Source of the DNA: Thalassospira profundimaris WP0211
Lineage (GTDB): Bacteria; Pseudomonadota; Alphaproteobacteria; Rhodospirillales; Thalassospiraceae
Reading direction: 5' to 3'
Assembly (NCBI RefSeq): GCF_000300275.1
Contig: NZ_AMRN01000011.1
Coordinates: 62,001 to 126,000 of the forward strand
Length of the DNA: 64,000 nucleotides
Below the pieces are notes generated by a model. The model saw nothing but the letters and a program-made list of their open reading frames with translations, made no database searches and had not been told where the DNA came from. A program made the translations under genes and the position numbers. Positions 8,499 to 17,072 of the stretch are shown here, one piece after another; position 1 is the first letter of the stretch; each line of letters starts with the position of its first letter.

Positions 8499-8996
8499 TT
8501 ATTTGCGACGAATGCCGATCTTGCGACCAACCCCGGACGGGATGGGTAAATTGGCATGCGCGTCCTTGATCTTGTTTAGTGTTTCCATGATGTCATCGGG
8601 GAACGGGGCCGAACGCCGTCCCTTCATGTTGATATGCATGGTGATGATTTCATTGGTCGCGGCCAGCCAGCCTTCAGTGCCATGGCGCATTTCATGATAC
8701 ATGTGAATGCGTTTCTGATCGCAATCCAGAACACGGGTATGGATCACGTATGGATCATCCTGATGAATTTCGCGATCATAGGTCACGTGCATTTCAAGGC
8801 CGAAGGTCGATCCGCCGCGCCGTTCGGGATAGGTATATCCCATCCCCACCGCATCAAGAAACGCCATCGATCCCAGATCAAACGCCACCACGTAATAGCC
8901 GACATTCATATGGCCGTTGAAATCAATCCATTCGGGTTTGATATGCCCGCGAAAGGCTTCAAGTGGCTCAGACGCAAACAGATCGGTGCTGATCAT
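8499..8996 (-). CDS. acyl-CoA thioesterase, hot-dog fold (4HBT type)
   Basis: This 165-residue hot-dog protein has the substrate-site motif WIDFNGHMNVGYYV, in which the Asp and the NGHMN segment are typical of 4-hydroxybenzoyl-CoA thioesterase-like enzymes, and a long helix-forming stretch after it. The closest known subgroup is the thioesterase of carnitine breakdown (betainyl-CoA type), but that assignment is tentative. Its ATG overlaps the stop of the upstream ornithine cyclodeaminase-like gene by 4 bases, so the two are one transcription and translation unit. Confidence 0.85.
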   Translation of the reverse strand: MISTDLFASEPLEAFRGHIKPEWIDFNGHMNVGYYVVAFDLGSMAFLDAVGMGYTYPERRGGSTFGLEMHVTYDREIHQDDPYVIHTRVLDCDQKRIHMYHEMRHGTEGWLAATNEIITMHINMKGRRSAPFPDDIMETLNKIKDAHANLPIPSGVGRKIGIRRK

Positions 8997-9934
8997 TTTT
9001 CGACGGCCTTTACGACCGCGACCGCTGCGACGAAGTCTTCAAGCGAATGGCCAACTGATTTGAATACCGTGCATTCGCTATCCGTCTCGCGGCCCTTGAC
9101 CTGCCCGCGGGTCAGGCCGAACAGATCGCCGATGATGTCGGATTTCGCAATCGCCCCGCTGTTGATGGCCTGAACGACGTCGCCGCCTTCGGCGCTGGCC
9201 CCTTCGAAGCTATCGACATAGATGCGGCACTTTTGCATGACCTCATCATCGGTTTCACGCATGGTCGGTTTGAACGCGCCGACCAGATCGACGTGCGTCC
9301 CTTCACGCAACCAGTCGCCATGCACCAGCGGCTCGGTCGAAAGCGTCGCGCATGAAATCAGATCGGCCGTCTTGCACGCCGCTTCCAGATCATCGGTGCC
9401 CTTGGCATTAAAGCCGAGCTCGGCAATCTCGGTCGCGAGTTTTGCGGCCTTTTCAGGATTGCGGTTCCAGATCGTGACATTCTTGATCGGGCGAACTGAT
9501 GCATGTGCCTTGATCAATTGTGGGGCCATCGCCCCCGACCCGACCATGACCATGTCGCTGGTATCCTTGCGCGCCAGATAGTCACATGCCAATGCGGATG
9601 CGGCAGCTGTACGGCGCGTGGTCAGTTTGGTGCCATCAATGACGGCGGATGGCTGGCCGGTAACGGCATCTAGCAAAACATAGGTGCCCGAAACAGCCGG
9701 AAGATTGCGCGCCGAATTGCCCGGCACGACGGCGGCGATTTTAACACCGGCTGCACCATCCTTTTGCCAGGCTGGCATGATCAGGAAGGTTGCGTCATCC
9801 TCGTTACTGCGTTCCATGTTGAAATGACTGCGCAGGGGTGCTTCGCAGCCTTGTTCGAACCCGTCGCGAAGGGCTTCGACCAGATCACGGGGCGAGACGA
9901 ATTTTTCGATATCTTCGGCAGTAATGAAACGCAT
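8993..9934 (-). CDS. ornithine cyclodeaminase/mu-crystallin family protein
   Basis: From ATG 9934 the protein is 313 residues, the family's normal length; an AGGAAGG site lies just upstream and the protein starts MRFITAEDIEKFV. The conserved DGTKLTTRRTAAASALA segment carries the catalytic Lys and Arg, and the Rossmann motif VGSGAMAPQLIKAH binds NAD(P). Members act as ornithine cyclodeaminase, alanine dehydrogenase, ketimine reductase or the ectoine-pathway protein EutC. Pairing with a thioesterase suggests a catabolic role on an amino acid-derived compound; the specific reaction is not deducible. A 26-residue upstream extension is in frame but lacks family similarity. Confidence 0.87.
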   Translation of the reverse strand: MRFITAEDIEKFVSPRDLVEALRDGFEQGCEAPLRSHFNMERSNEDDATFLIMPAWQKDGAAGVKIAAVVPGNSARNLPAVSGTYVLLDAVTGQPSAVIDGTKLTTRRTAAASALACDYLARKDTSDMVMVGSGAMAPQLIKAHASVRPIKNVTIWNRNPEKAAKLATEIAELGFNAKGTDDLEAACKTADLISCATLSTEPLVHGDWLREGTHVDLVGAFKPTMRETDDEVMQKCRIYVDSFEGASAEGGDVVQAINSGAIAKSDIIGDLFGLTRGQVKGRETDSECTVFKSVGHSLEDFVAAVAVVKAVEK

Positions 9935-10061
9935 GGGCCTTCCTGTATAAGCATTTTTGTTTTCAGTGCGGTAGCGGTCATATTTTATACCACGTCGCAG
10001 CCCGCACGTCACAGGAAGACCAGCAGTTTTTTATGCTGTTTTGAAGGAATTTCAGCGCGAT

Positions 10062-10913
10062 TTACGGCAACAAAAACCGTTTGAGCGTGCCAAACAGGGA
10101 TCCGGTGCCAAGGAACACTTCTTCAAGCACGGTAAAGTGGTTGGCACCCCATGCCTTGTAGACAGAAACCTTAAGCCCGGCACTGCCGCAATAAGCACCA
10201 TAGGCATCGCTTTGGCGGACAAATTCGGGGCTTTCATTGCCGCCGACGACCACCATCAAACGCGCATCAAGCGGCACGCCATCAAGCATTGGTGAATTGT
10301 CGGCAGCTGATGCTTCGTCAAGGCGGACATCATCATTGATCGTCGTGTGCCGGATCGGTTCAAGATCAAAAACACCGGAAATCGGCACAATGGCCTCAAA
10401 CGGCATCGCATCGCCAAGCGTTTCGGCCCAATCATGAGTGGCAAGGCGGGCGACGATCTGACCACCCGCCGAATGGCCCGAAATCGAAATCCGGTCTCGG
10501 TCGCCGTTAAATTCTTCGATATGCTGATAGATATAGGCAATCGCGCGCACGGCTTCTTCGGTGATGTCGGCCACGGTTACATCCGGGCACAGGTCATAAT
10601 TCGGGCAGATGACCGTAAACCCGGCCGCCACCAGATCACGCGCGACAAAGGCATAATCCTTCTTGTCCTGACTGCGCCAATAACCACCATGGAAAAACAC
10701 ATGCACCGGTGCGCCGGGATCGGATGCCATGAAGATATCCATGGTTTCCTTGGGCCCGTCGCCATAGCGCACATCAATCTTGCCGCCAAGCTGGGCACGG
10801 GTTTCGTCGGACAGCTTCACGAACCGTTCAAAATGGGTCATGAAGTCCGGCACGGTTTCGCGCGGATTATATTGCCATTCAAGCTCTGCTGCTGTGAAAC
10901 CGCCCCAAGCCAT
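10062..10913 (-). CDS. alpha/beta hydrolase, arylformamidase-like
   Basis: A 283-residue alpha/beta hydrolase with the oxyanion motif HGGYWRSQDK, the nucleophile elbow ISGHSAGGQ, a late Asp in VVGGNESPEF and the catalytic His in WGANHFTVLEE. HGGYW with GHSAGG is typical of kynurenine formamidase (KynB-like of the alpha/beta type) and related esterases. No kynurenine pathway genes are nearby, so the substrate may be another amide or ester. It lies 128 bases downstream of nothing on its own strand and appears monocistronic. Confidence 0.82.
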   Translation of the reverse strand: MAWGGFTAAELEWQYNPRETVPDFMTHFERFVKLSDETRAQLGGKIDVRYGDGPKETMDIFMASDPGAPVHVFFHGGYWRSQDKKDYAFVARDLVAAGFTVICPNYDLCPDVTVADITEEAVRAIAYIYQHIEEFNGDRDRISISGHSAGGQIVARLATHDWAETLGDAMPFEAIVPISGVFDLEPIRHTTINDDVRLDEASAADNSPMLDGVPLDARLMVVVGGNESPEFVRQSDAYGAYCGSAGLKVSVYKAWGANHFTVLEEVFLGTGSLFGTLKRFLLP

Positions 10914-11047
10914 CGGAACCTCATTATTTTCGGTGAAAACGATCTCGCCCGGTTCAATCTTTCTTTAATTTCGGATTGTTTGCAAACACTTCGCAAAATA
11001 GATGGTGCTTTTAACCGAACTCACCAACGCGTACCGATCGCTGCCGC

Positions 11048-11089
11048 ATAAAAAAGAGCCATGACCGGGCGTTAAACCCAATCATGGCC
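11048..11089 (-). terminator. terminator of the M81 peptidase gene
   Basis: On the minus strand GCCATGA (from 11088) pairs with TCATGGC (ending 11058), followed by CTTTTTTA. The rest of 10914-11179 shows no convincing gene. Confidence 0.82.
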
Positions 11090-11179
11090 CCAATCCTTGA
11101 CCAGTCTTTCGCAGGGAGACTTTTAACGGCTCGAATGTGTGGCTTTTGAACCGCTTGCGACTGGCACAAGGTAAACTTT

Positions 11180-12649
11180 CTAACCGGCCTTCTTTTCGAA
11201 CGGATCTTCGACAATCGGCCACAGGGCGCGGGTCAAATGGCGATATCCGTTCGTTTTCGGGTCGGACGGGTATGGTCCGTGCACATCGACATAAATGATC
11301 TCGCCCGCGATCTTGGCAAACGAGTCATAAAAATGGTTCGTCGATTTGATGAACAGGTATTTCTTCGATACCGGGTCGATACCCATGTTGGAAAACAGGC
11401 TGGGATCAAAGCTTTGCGACCGGTTGGTATTGAGGATCACCTCCCCCCCGTCGGGCAGGATGATCACGGCGCAATCACCAAGCGGAACGATGCTTTCACC
11501 GAAATACTGCCAGGCATCGCGTTTCAAGGTTTTGACCCGGACCTCGGCATCAATCGGTGCACCGGCATGCGCACCGGTTTTCCCGCCAAAACGCAGGGGT
11601 AAAACCGCACCTTCGCCCGCCGAAAAACAGGTCCGTACGGCCATCGGATCCCAAAGGGTGCCAAAGGCATAATCGTTAAGCCCGCGTTCGATCACGGCAC
11701 GCAGCAAAATGGTGCTATCGCCCGGAACACCACCGCCCGGATTATCCCAGACATCGGTCAGGACAATCGGTTTGGCATCGGATGCCAGCGCCTGATCAAG
11801 CGCATCTTCGGGTTTGGCAAAATCAGGCCGGGTGGCCCCACGGAAACCAAACAACTCAACCCCCAGGTTTCGTGCTATCTGCCTGGCTTCCGCAGGGTTA
11901 TCGTTGGTGGTGACAATCACCTTGGCCCCAAGGTCGGGCACGTCACCGGCCATAAATCCGTGAATGAAAGATACTGACAGGATATTGCCTGTTCCTTCCA
12001 TTGCCTTTGCCCGGTCAATGAACGATCGCATCGGTTCGCGCGAGGTCGGCAGGACCTCGATCATATGGCAGTCAAAAACTTCCTTGGTCGGTTTGATTTC
12101 GCCGCGCAATGTGCGCAATACAAGATCAACAACAGCCCGCCCGGTTTCAACAAAATCGGTATGCGGGAATTCCTTGAAGGCGACAATAATGTCAGCGTTA
12201 TCAATGCGTTTCGCAGTCAAATGACTGTGCGGATCGAAGCTTGTGCCGATCACGACATCAGGGCCGACAAGCGCACGAATGCGCGCAATCAGATCACCTT
12301 CGCAATCAAGGTAATCCTGGGCCACCATCGCCCCATGCAGACCAAGGATCACGCCATCGACCGGCATGGCCGCACGCAATTGGCCAAGCACCTCGTCGCG
12401 CAACTGTTCATAAGTTTGACGGTTGACCAACCCGCCCGGTTCGGCCCAGGTGGCGGTGCCTTCAACCAGATCCCAGCCTTCCTTGGCGGCACGCAGGCGG
12501 CCTTCGGTAAAGACGGCACTGCACAGTGTCGGGGTGACCGGATGCTGGCCCGGCGGGGCATAAAAGCTTTCCTGAAAATCGGAAAAATCAGTGCGCAAAG
12601 GTGAAAATGTATTGGTCTCGGTTGCAATCGAGGCGCAAAAAATCCGCAT
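11180..12649 (-). CDS. M81 family metallopeptidase (MlrC-like)
   Basis: This 489-residue protein begins with the family signature RIFCASIATETNTFSP. It also shows VILGLHGAMVAQ, the metal-site segment GTSFDPHSHLT, and VLTDVWDNPGGGVPGDST. MlrC was described in microcystin degradation as the enzyme acting on the linear peptide products, but most homologues occur in bacteria without that pathway, usually beside peptide or TRAP/ABC transporters. Here it follows dctQMP on the same strand, 87 bases after dctP, suggesting it processes the compound the transporter imports. A stem-loop sits in that gap. Confidence 0.88.
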   Translation of the reverse strand: MRIFCASIATETNTFSPLRTDFSDFQESFYAPPGQHPVTPTLCSAVFTEGRLRAAKEGWDLVEGTATWAEPGGLVNRQTYEQLRDEVLGQLRAAMPVDGVILGLHGAMVAQDYLDCEGDLIARIRALVGPDVVIGTSFDPHSHLTAKRIDNADIIVAFKEFPHTDFVETGRAVVDLVLRTLRGEIKPTKEVFDCHMIEVLPTSREPMRSFIDRAKAMEGTGNILSVSFIHGFMAGDVPDLGAKVIVTTNDNPAEARQIARNLGVELFGFRGATRPDFAKPEDALDQALASDAKPIVLTDVWDNPGGGVPGDSTILLRAVIERGLNDYAFGTLWDPMAVRTCFSAGEGAVLPLRFGGKTGAHAGAPIDAEVRVKTLKRDAWQYFGESIVPLGDCAVIILPDGGEVILNTNRSQSFDPSLFSNMGIDPVSKKYLFIKSTNHFYDSFAKIAGEIIYVDVHGPYPSDPKTNGYRHLTRALWPIVEDPFEKKAG

Positions 12650-12694
12650 GGCCCGTGCCTTTGTTATTGGTCTTTTGATATCAGCTAAAGAATT

Positions 12695-12723
12695 CCGAAG
12701 GGGCGAGAACCCCGCCCCTTCGG
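12695..12723 (-). terminator. intercistronic stem-loop after dctP
   Basis: CCGAAGGGGC (12695-12704) pairs perfectly with GCCCCTTCGG (12714-12723). The T-run after it on the minus strand is weak, so it may reduce rather than stop readthrough into the M81 gene, or protect the 3' end of the abundant binding-protein message. Confidence 0.65.
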
Positions 12724-12736
12724 CAATTGGAATGGG

Positions 12737-13792
12737 TTATTCCATGTAGCGGTTGGCGTTGGCCTTCTCGACTTCTTCCTTGAACAGGTTCAGAAGTTTG
12801 ACGCCTTCATCGCCAAGGCTTTCCTGAACGTGTTTGACCACGACCGGCTGGGTTGCCTCTTTGAACTTTTCACGGTCTTCAGCCGACAGCGCGGTGATTT
12901 CCATTTTGTCCTTTAGACCGGCAAGACCACGATCAGATGCCTCGATCACACGCGAAACACCACGGCTTGCAACGACGCAAGACTGTGCAGCGTAACGGAT
13001 GATTTTCTGCTGATCGGCGGTCAGGTCATCCCAGAATGCCTTCGACAGCATCATGGTGTAAGGCGAGAACAGGTGGTTGGTCAGGGTCAAATACCCCTGA
13101 ACTTCGTTGAACTTGGCAAAGGTCACGGTCGGAACCGGGTTCATCTGGCCATCGATCACACCGGTCTGAAGACCGGCGTAAACTTCGCCCCAGGCCATCG
13201 GATATGCTTCAGCACCAAGGGCCTGCATGATTTTCTGATGGGATGGCAGCGACATGGTACGAATGCGGATACCCTTGAAATCTTCAAGCGTTGCAATCGA
13301 ATGCTGCGAGTTGGTCACAGCAAAGAACCCGCCAGTATCCGGGAAGCCAAGAACCTTCACATCACCAAGCGTATCCTCGATATCGCTTGCAAGGGTCTCG
13401 CCAAACGGACCATCAAACACATCATAGGTCGATGCGTTGCTATCAAACGCAAAGGCAAGGTTCAGAACGTCGATGCGCGGATAGTAAGATGCCAGCGCAC
13501 CGGTCGAGGTCAGCGTACCCTGGATCAGGCCATCACGGACCATCTGAACATGTTCGGCAGCCGAACCAAGCTGGTTTGACGGATAAACTTCGACTTCGAT
13601 TTCACCGTTGGTGTCGGCTTCGACGATGTTGGCGAAAACAGCCGTGCAGGCATGTGCCGGGTTTTCAAACGGATCGGTCTTGTTGTCGTGCGCGAATTTA
13701 AGAACCTTCGGCTCGGCGAATGCCATCGAGGTGCTGCCCATCAGCATCGCGGTTGCAAGGGCGGCTGCGCCCAAACGCTTTACGGTTTTCAT
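12737..13792 (-). CDS. dctP: TRAP transporter substrate-binding protein, DctP family
   Basis: A 351-residue periplasmic protein with a clear signal peptide (MKTVKRLGAAALATAMLMGS, cleavage after AFA near residue 26). The DctP fold is shown by KFAHDNKTDPFENPAH, the conserved Arg region FKGIRIRTMSLPSHQ and GVIDGQMNPVPT. The Arg usually binds a substrate carboxylate. GGAGAGG precedes the ATG. It is the last transporter gene after dctQ and dctM, separated from dctM by 97 bases that hold a GC-rich hairpin, and is followed by the M81 peptidase. The ligand is unknown. Confidence 0.92.
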   Translation of the reverse strand: MKTVKRLGAAALATAMLMGSTSMAFAEPKVLKFAHDNKTDPFENPAHACTAVFANIVEADTNGEIEVEVYPSNQLGSAAEHVQMVRDGLIQGTLTSTGALASYYPRIDVLNLAFAFDSNASTYDVFDGPFGETLASDIEDTLGDVKVLGFPDTGGFFAVTNSQHSIATLEDFKGIRIRTMSLPSHQKIMQALGAEAYPMAWGEVYAGLQTGVIDGQMNPVPTVTFAKFNEVQGYLTLTNHLFSPYTMMLSKAFWDDLTADQQKIIRYAAQSCVVASRGVSRVIEASDRGLAGLKDKMEITALSAEDREKFKEATQPVVVKHVQESLGDEGVKLLNLFKEEVEKANANRYME

Positions 13793-13889
13793 TTCTACCT
13801 CTCCTTGATTTAACGACTTTATGTGTCCGGCGTTATTGTGGTGTGCGCCCCGGCCCGGACCTGACCGGGGCTATATTCATCCCGATGAC

Positions 13890-15170
13890 CTAGCGGAAAC
13901 CCAGCAATCGCGGTATCACGAGGGCAAGGTCCGACCAGAAGGCAAACAGGAACAGCACGCCCAGTTCGGCCAAAAGGAACGGCCAAAGTTGTGCGGCAAT
14001 CTTTTCAAGCTTTTCACCAGTGACGGATGACAGAACAAACAGACAGGCCCCGACAGGCGGCGTCATCAGCGAGATGTTAAGCGCCAGGATAAAGATGATC
14101 CCAGCATGGATCGGGTCCATGCCGATCTGAACGGTCAGCGGCACCAGAACCGGGGCCAGAATGATCAGGATGGCGTTGATATCCATCACCATGCCGATCA
14201 TCAAAAGCAGACCGACAATCATGAAAATCACGATGTAGGGATTTTCTGAAACACCCAGAACCATGCTGGCGACTTCTTGCGGGATGCGGTTGAAGCTCAG
14301 CCACCAGCCAAGGATCGATGCAAAGGCAATGATGACAAAGATCACCCCGGTCACACGTGCCGTGCGCACCAGCATCCTGAAGAAATCAGCAAAACTGAGC
14401 GCGCGGTAAACAAACACACCAATGAACAGGGCATAGGCCACGGCAACCGAAGCGGCTTCTGTCGGGGTGACGATCCCGCCAAGGATACCGCCCAGAATGA
14501 TCAATGGCATGATCAGTGCGGTGATCGATGATTTGAAAATCTTCCAGACTTCCAGAAGCGACGCACGGCGTTCATTCTTTGGCAGGTTCTTGGACCGTGC
14601 GGTGACCGCAATCACCGTCATGCAGATCAGACAGATCATAAGTCCCGGCAGGATACCGGCGGCAAACAGACCACCGATCGAGACGCCCATCAGTGATCCA
14701 TAGACAACCATCAAACCCGATGGCGGAATGGTCGGGCCAATGATCGATCCGGCGGCAGTCACCGCGCAGGCATAATCGCGGCGATATCCGCGTTCGACCA
14801 TGGCAGGTACCAACGTCTTGCCAAAGGCCGCGGCATCAGCCGTTGCCGCCCCGGTCAAACCGGCAAAGAAAACAGATGCCAGCATGTTGGTATGCGCCAA
14901 CCCGCCCCGCATATGTCCGACGAGTGCCTGGGCGAATTTCACCAACCGGCTGGTAATGCCGATATGGTTCATAATTTCGCCGGCCAGAATAAAGAACGGC
15001 ATGGCAAGGAACGGGAAGACATTCAGCCCGTTAAAGACCTTGCTTGGACCCTGGGACAAAAACATCCCCCCGCCCATGTCAAACAGGCCAACAACGCCTG
15101 CGACACCCAGGGCAAAGCCAATCGGCATGCCCAGAACCATCAGAACGACAAAGATAATGGCGACGATCAT
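13890..15170 (-). CDS. dctM: TRAP transporter large permease, DctM family
   Basis: The 426-residue protein is a polytopic membrane protein of the normal DctM length, with the family motifs FFILAGEIMNHIGITSRLVKFAQALVG, GSIIGPTIPPSGLMVVYG and LNISLMTPPVGACLFV. It forms the ion-coupled elevator domain that moves the ligand delivered by DctP. Its start overlaps the stop of dctQ by 4 bases, which is usual for TRAP operons. Confidence 0.94.
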   Translation of the reverse strand: MIVAIIFVVLMVLGMPIGFALGVAGVVGLFDMGGGMFLSQGPSKVFNGLNVFPFLAMPFFILAGEIMNHIGITSRLVKFAQALVGHMRGGLAHTNMLASVFFAGLTGAATADAAAFGKTLVPAMVERGYRRDYACAVTAAGSIIGPTIPPSGLMVVYGSLMGVSIGGLFAAGILPGLMICLICMTVIAVTARSKNLPKNERRASLLEVWKIFKSSITALIMPLIILGGILGGIVTPTEAASVAVAYALFIGVFVYRALSFADFFRMLVRTARVTGVIFVIIAFASILGWWLSFNRIPQEVASMVLGVSENPYIVIFMIVGLLLMIGMVMDINAILIILAPVLVPLTVQIGMDPIHAGIIFILALNISLMTPPVGACLFVLSSVTGEKLEKIAAQLWPFLLAELGVLFLFAFWSDLALVIPRLLGFR

Positions 15171-15688
15171 TCTGCGCCCTCCGCAAGATCAACCGGGACA
15201 AAACGGCCCTGATCACGCAAGGCAACGAGGAGGAGCTGAATGGCGGCAAGCAATGCCGAAACCGGCACGGCCGCATAAGGCAGTGCCAGTGACATGCCGA
15301 AAATCATTGCCTGACGGCGCATACCGCCTTGGGCGAAATCAAATCCATAGATCGCAAGGTAAAGGAAGGCTGCCAACGCAATCAGATCCACCAGAAACAG
15401 GATTGTGCGCTGGATCGGCATCGGCAGGCTTAGAACAAACATGCCAATCCCGATATGTTCGCGCCGCGCAATCCCGGCCGAGATCGCCAGAAGTGCCGCC
15501 CAGATCATCAGATAGCGCGCCAGTTCTTCCGGCCATGGCAGTTGCCAATGAAATAAGTATCGGTCAACGACACCCAGCCAGACGTCCAGAACAAGAACAA
15601 GCATCAGAACCGCTATGATGCGTTCAACCACCCAATTCAGGCACCGGCTTGCGGTTGCGGCTGTGGTTTCAATACGGCGTAAAGCCAT
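15167..15688 (-). CDS. dctQ: TRAP transporter small permease, DctQ family
   Basis: Four hydrophobic segments, the motif PWPEELARYLMIWAALLAISAG and REHIGIGMFV identify the DctQ subunit, which pairs with DctM. ATG 15688 has GGAGAG at a good distance; a GTG at 15706 is in frame but has no such site. It is the first gene of the operon, and the promoter must lie in the 480-base region upstream that carries three repeated operator motifs. Confidence 0.88.
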   Translation of the reverse strand: MALRRIETTAATASRCLNWVVERIIAVLMLVLVLDVWLGVVDRYLFHWQLPWPEELARYLMIWAALLAISAGIARREHIGIGMFVLSLPMPIQRTILFLVDLIALAAFLYLAIYGFDFAQGGMRRQAMIFGMSLALPYAAVPVSALLAAIQLLLVALRDQGRFVPVDLAEGAE

Positions 15689-15720
15689 CTCCGCCAAACT
15701 CTCCACTGATCAAATGTTAT

Positions 15721-15835
15721 GTAATTTTTCTACATACTGAGGTCCATTTTGTAGTTTGTCTACATTATTTATCTCCAAATCTTCACATTTTTGCTCTTAA
15801 ACTGACTTTTAAACTGCTATAAGTAGCTTAACTAC
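15721..15835. promoter_or_regulatory. three GTAR-N5-CTAC operator sites
   Basis: The 463-base AT-rich region between dctQ and the RpiR gene holds one 13-base inverted motif three times: GTAA-N5-CTAC at 15721-15733, GTAG-N5-CTAC at 15751-15763 and at 15823-15835. The first two centres are 30 bases apart, about three helical turns. The spacing and the divergent RpiR gene suggest that these are its binding sites controlling dctQMP. The remainder, about 15836-16169, shows no gene. Confidence 0.65.
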
Positions 15836-16169
15836 ATTATAGGATTTCGCAGTGCCCCTGTTTCGTCCAGACTTTCAAGCAGGAAATTCGCCAATTGGAT
15901 CAAGGATTAAGACGTCCAAGATCCCGACAAACCAAAGCCCGAAACAGCAACTTCGCCGTCTCGTGCATTGAATAACTACATGGTCGATTTCGACCGGGTT
16001 AATGTCGGGCAAAACGAGGATATTTGATGTGAGAAAACACGCATGCGGGGTACTGAGATGACGCTTAAATTGAAATTGTGGCTATCGCCTGCAAACGGAA
16101 ATAATGTTAGTTCCCAATAATGTGTCGGTTTTGACACACCAAACCAGATAGACGGATCAGGTCGATTCC

Positions 16170-17054
16170 ATGCAACAAACCGCCGACATCATCAGCCTGC
16201 TGCGCAGCCAGTCCGGCAAATTTCCGAACCGCGAACAACTGGTCGCGGACTATGTCAGCGCACATCTGGAAGATGTCACAACCATCGCCCTGTCCGATCT
16301 GGCGAAAAATGTCGGGGTCAGCGAACCCACCGTCATTCGGTTTTGCCGCACATTGGGGTGCGACGGGTTCCGCGATTTTAAAATCCGATTGGCGCAAAAC
16401 CTTGCCGTCAGCATTCAGTATCTGACATCCGAAGACATTTCAGACGACACAACCGCCGCAGATGTTCTGTCAAACCATGTGCTGGGTGTGATCATTGATA
16501 ACCTGCGCCTGCTGCGCGATCAGTTATCGTCTGATCAAATTGATCAGGCTGCCGACATTCTGGTCAAGGCACGTCAGGTGGCGTTTTTCGGGGTTGGGGG
16601 TGGATCGACCACTGTGGCGTTTGATGCCGCAAACCGCTTTTTCCGACTGGGAATACCGGCGCAATCGCAAAGTGACGGCTATTTGCAGCGGATGCTGGCC
16701 TCGACCTTCGGCGCAGAGGACGTAATATTCGCGATTTCCACAAGCGGTCGCCCGACGGAAATCATCCATTCCGCTGCCATTGCGCGCCAATATGGTGCCA
16801 AGGTCATCTCATTGACCAACCCTGACAGTCCGCTTGCCGCTGAAAGTGACTTGGTAATATCAATCAATATGCCGGAAAACCCCGACATCTATAAACCAAC
16901 CGCCACACGCCATGCGTTTCTGGCAACGATTGATGTCATCGCGACGGCCGTGGCAAGACGCATGCCCGATCAGGCCAAGGAAAAGCTGCGACGCATTCGT
17001 TCGTCGCTGCTGACGGTTAATCCCCCAACCGGGCACCAACCCATCGGTGACTAA
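16170..17054 (+). CDS. MurR/RpiR family transcriptional regulator
   Basis: This 294-residue protein has an N-terminal helix-turn-helix of the RpiR type (IALSDLAKNVGVSEPTVIRFCRTLGCDGFRDFK, about residues 45-80) and a C-terminal SIS sugar-phosphate-type domain (VAFFGVGGGSTTVAFDAANRFFRLG; FAISTSGRPTEII). RpiR proteins sense a phosphorylated or other small ligand through SIS and repress or activate catabolic operons. It is transcribed away from dctQMP-M81 and most likely controls it through the three repeated sites between them. Confidence 0.92.
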   Translation: MQQTADIISLLRSQSGKFPNREQLVADYVSAHLEDVTTIALSDLAKNVGVSEPTVIRFCRTLGCDGFRDFKIRLAQNLAVSIQYLTSEDISDDTTAADVLSNHVLGVIIDNLRLLRDQLSSDQIDQAADILVKARQVAFFGVGGGSTTVAFDAANRFFRLGIPAQSQSDGYLQRMLASTFGAEDVIFAISTSGRPTEIIHSAAIARQYGAKVISLTNPDSPLAAESDLVISINMPENPDIYKPTATRHAFLATIDVIATAVARRMPDQAKEKLRRIRSSLLTVNPPTGHQPIGD

Positions 17055-17072
17055 GCTAAGGTTTGTGCGGTC

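Noticed and set aside
11011-11214. A 67-codon frame after the M81 gene
   Set aside because: It covers the terminator hairpin of that gene and has no ribosome site.
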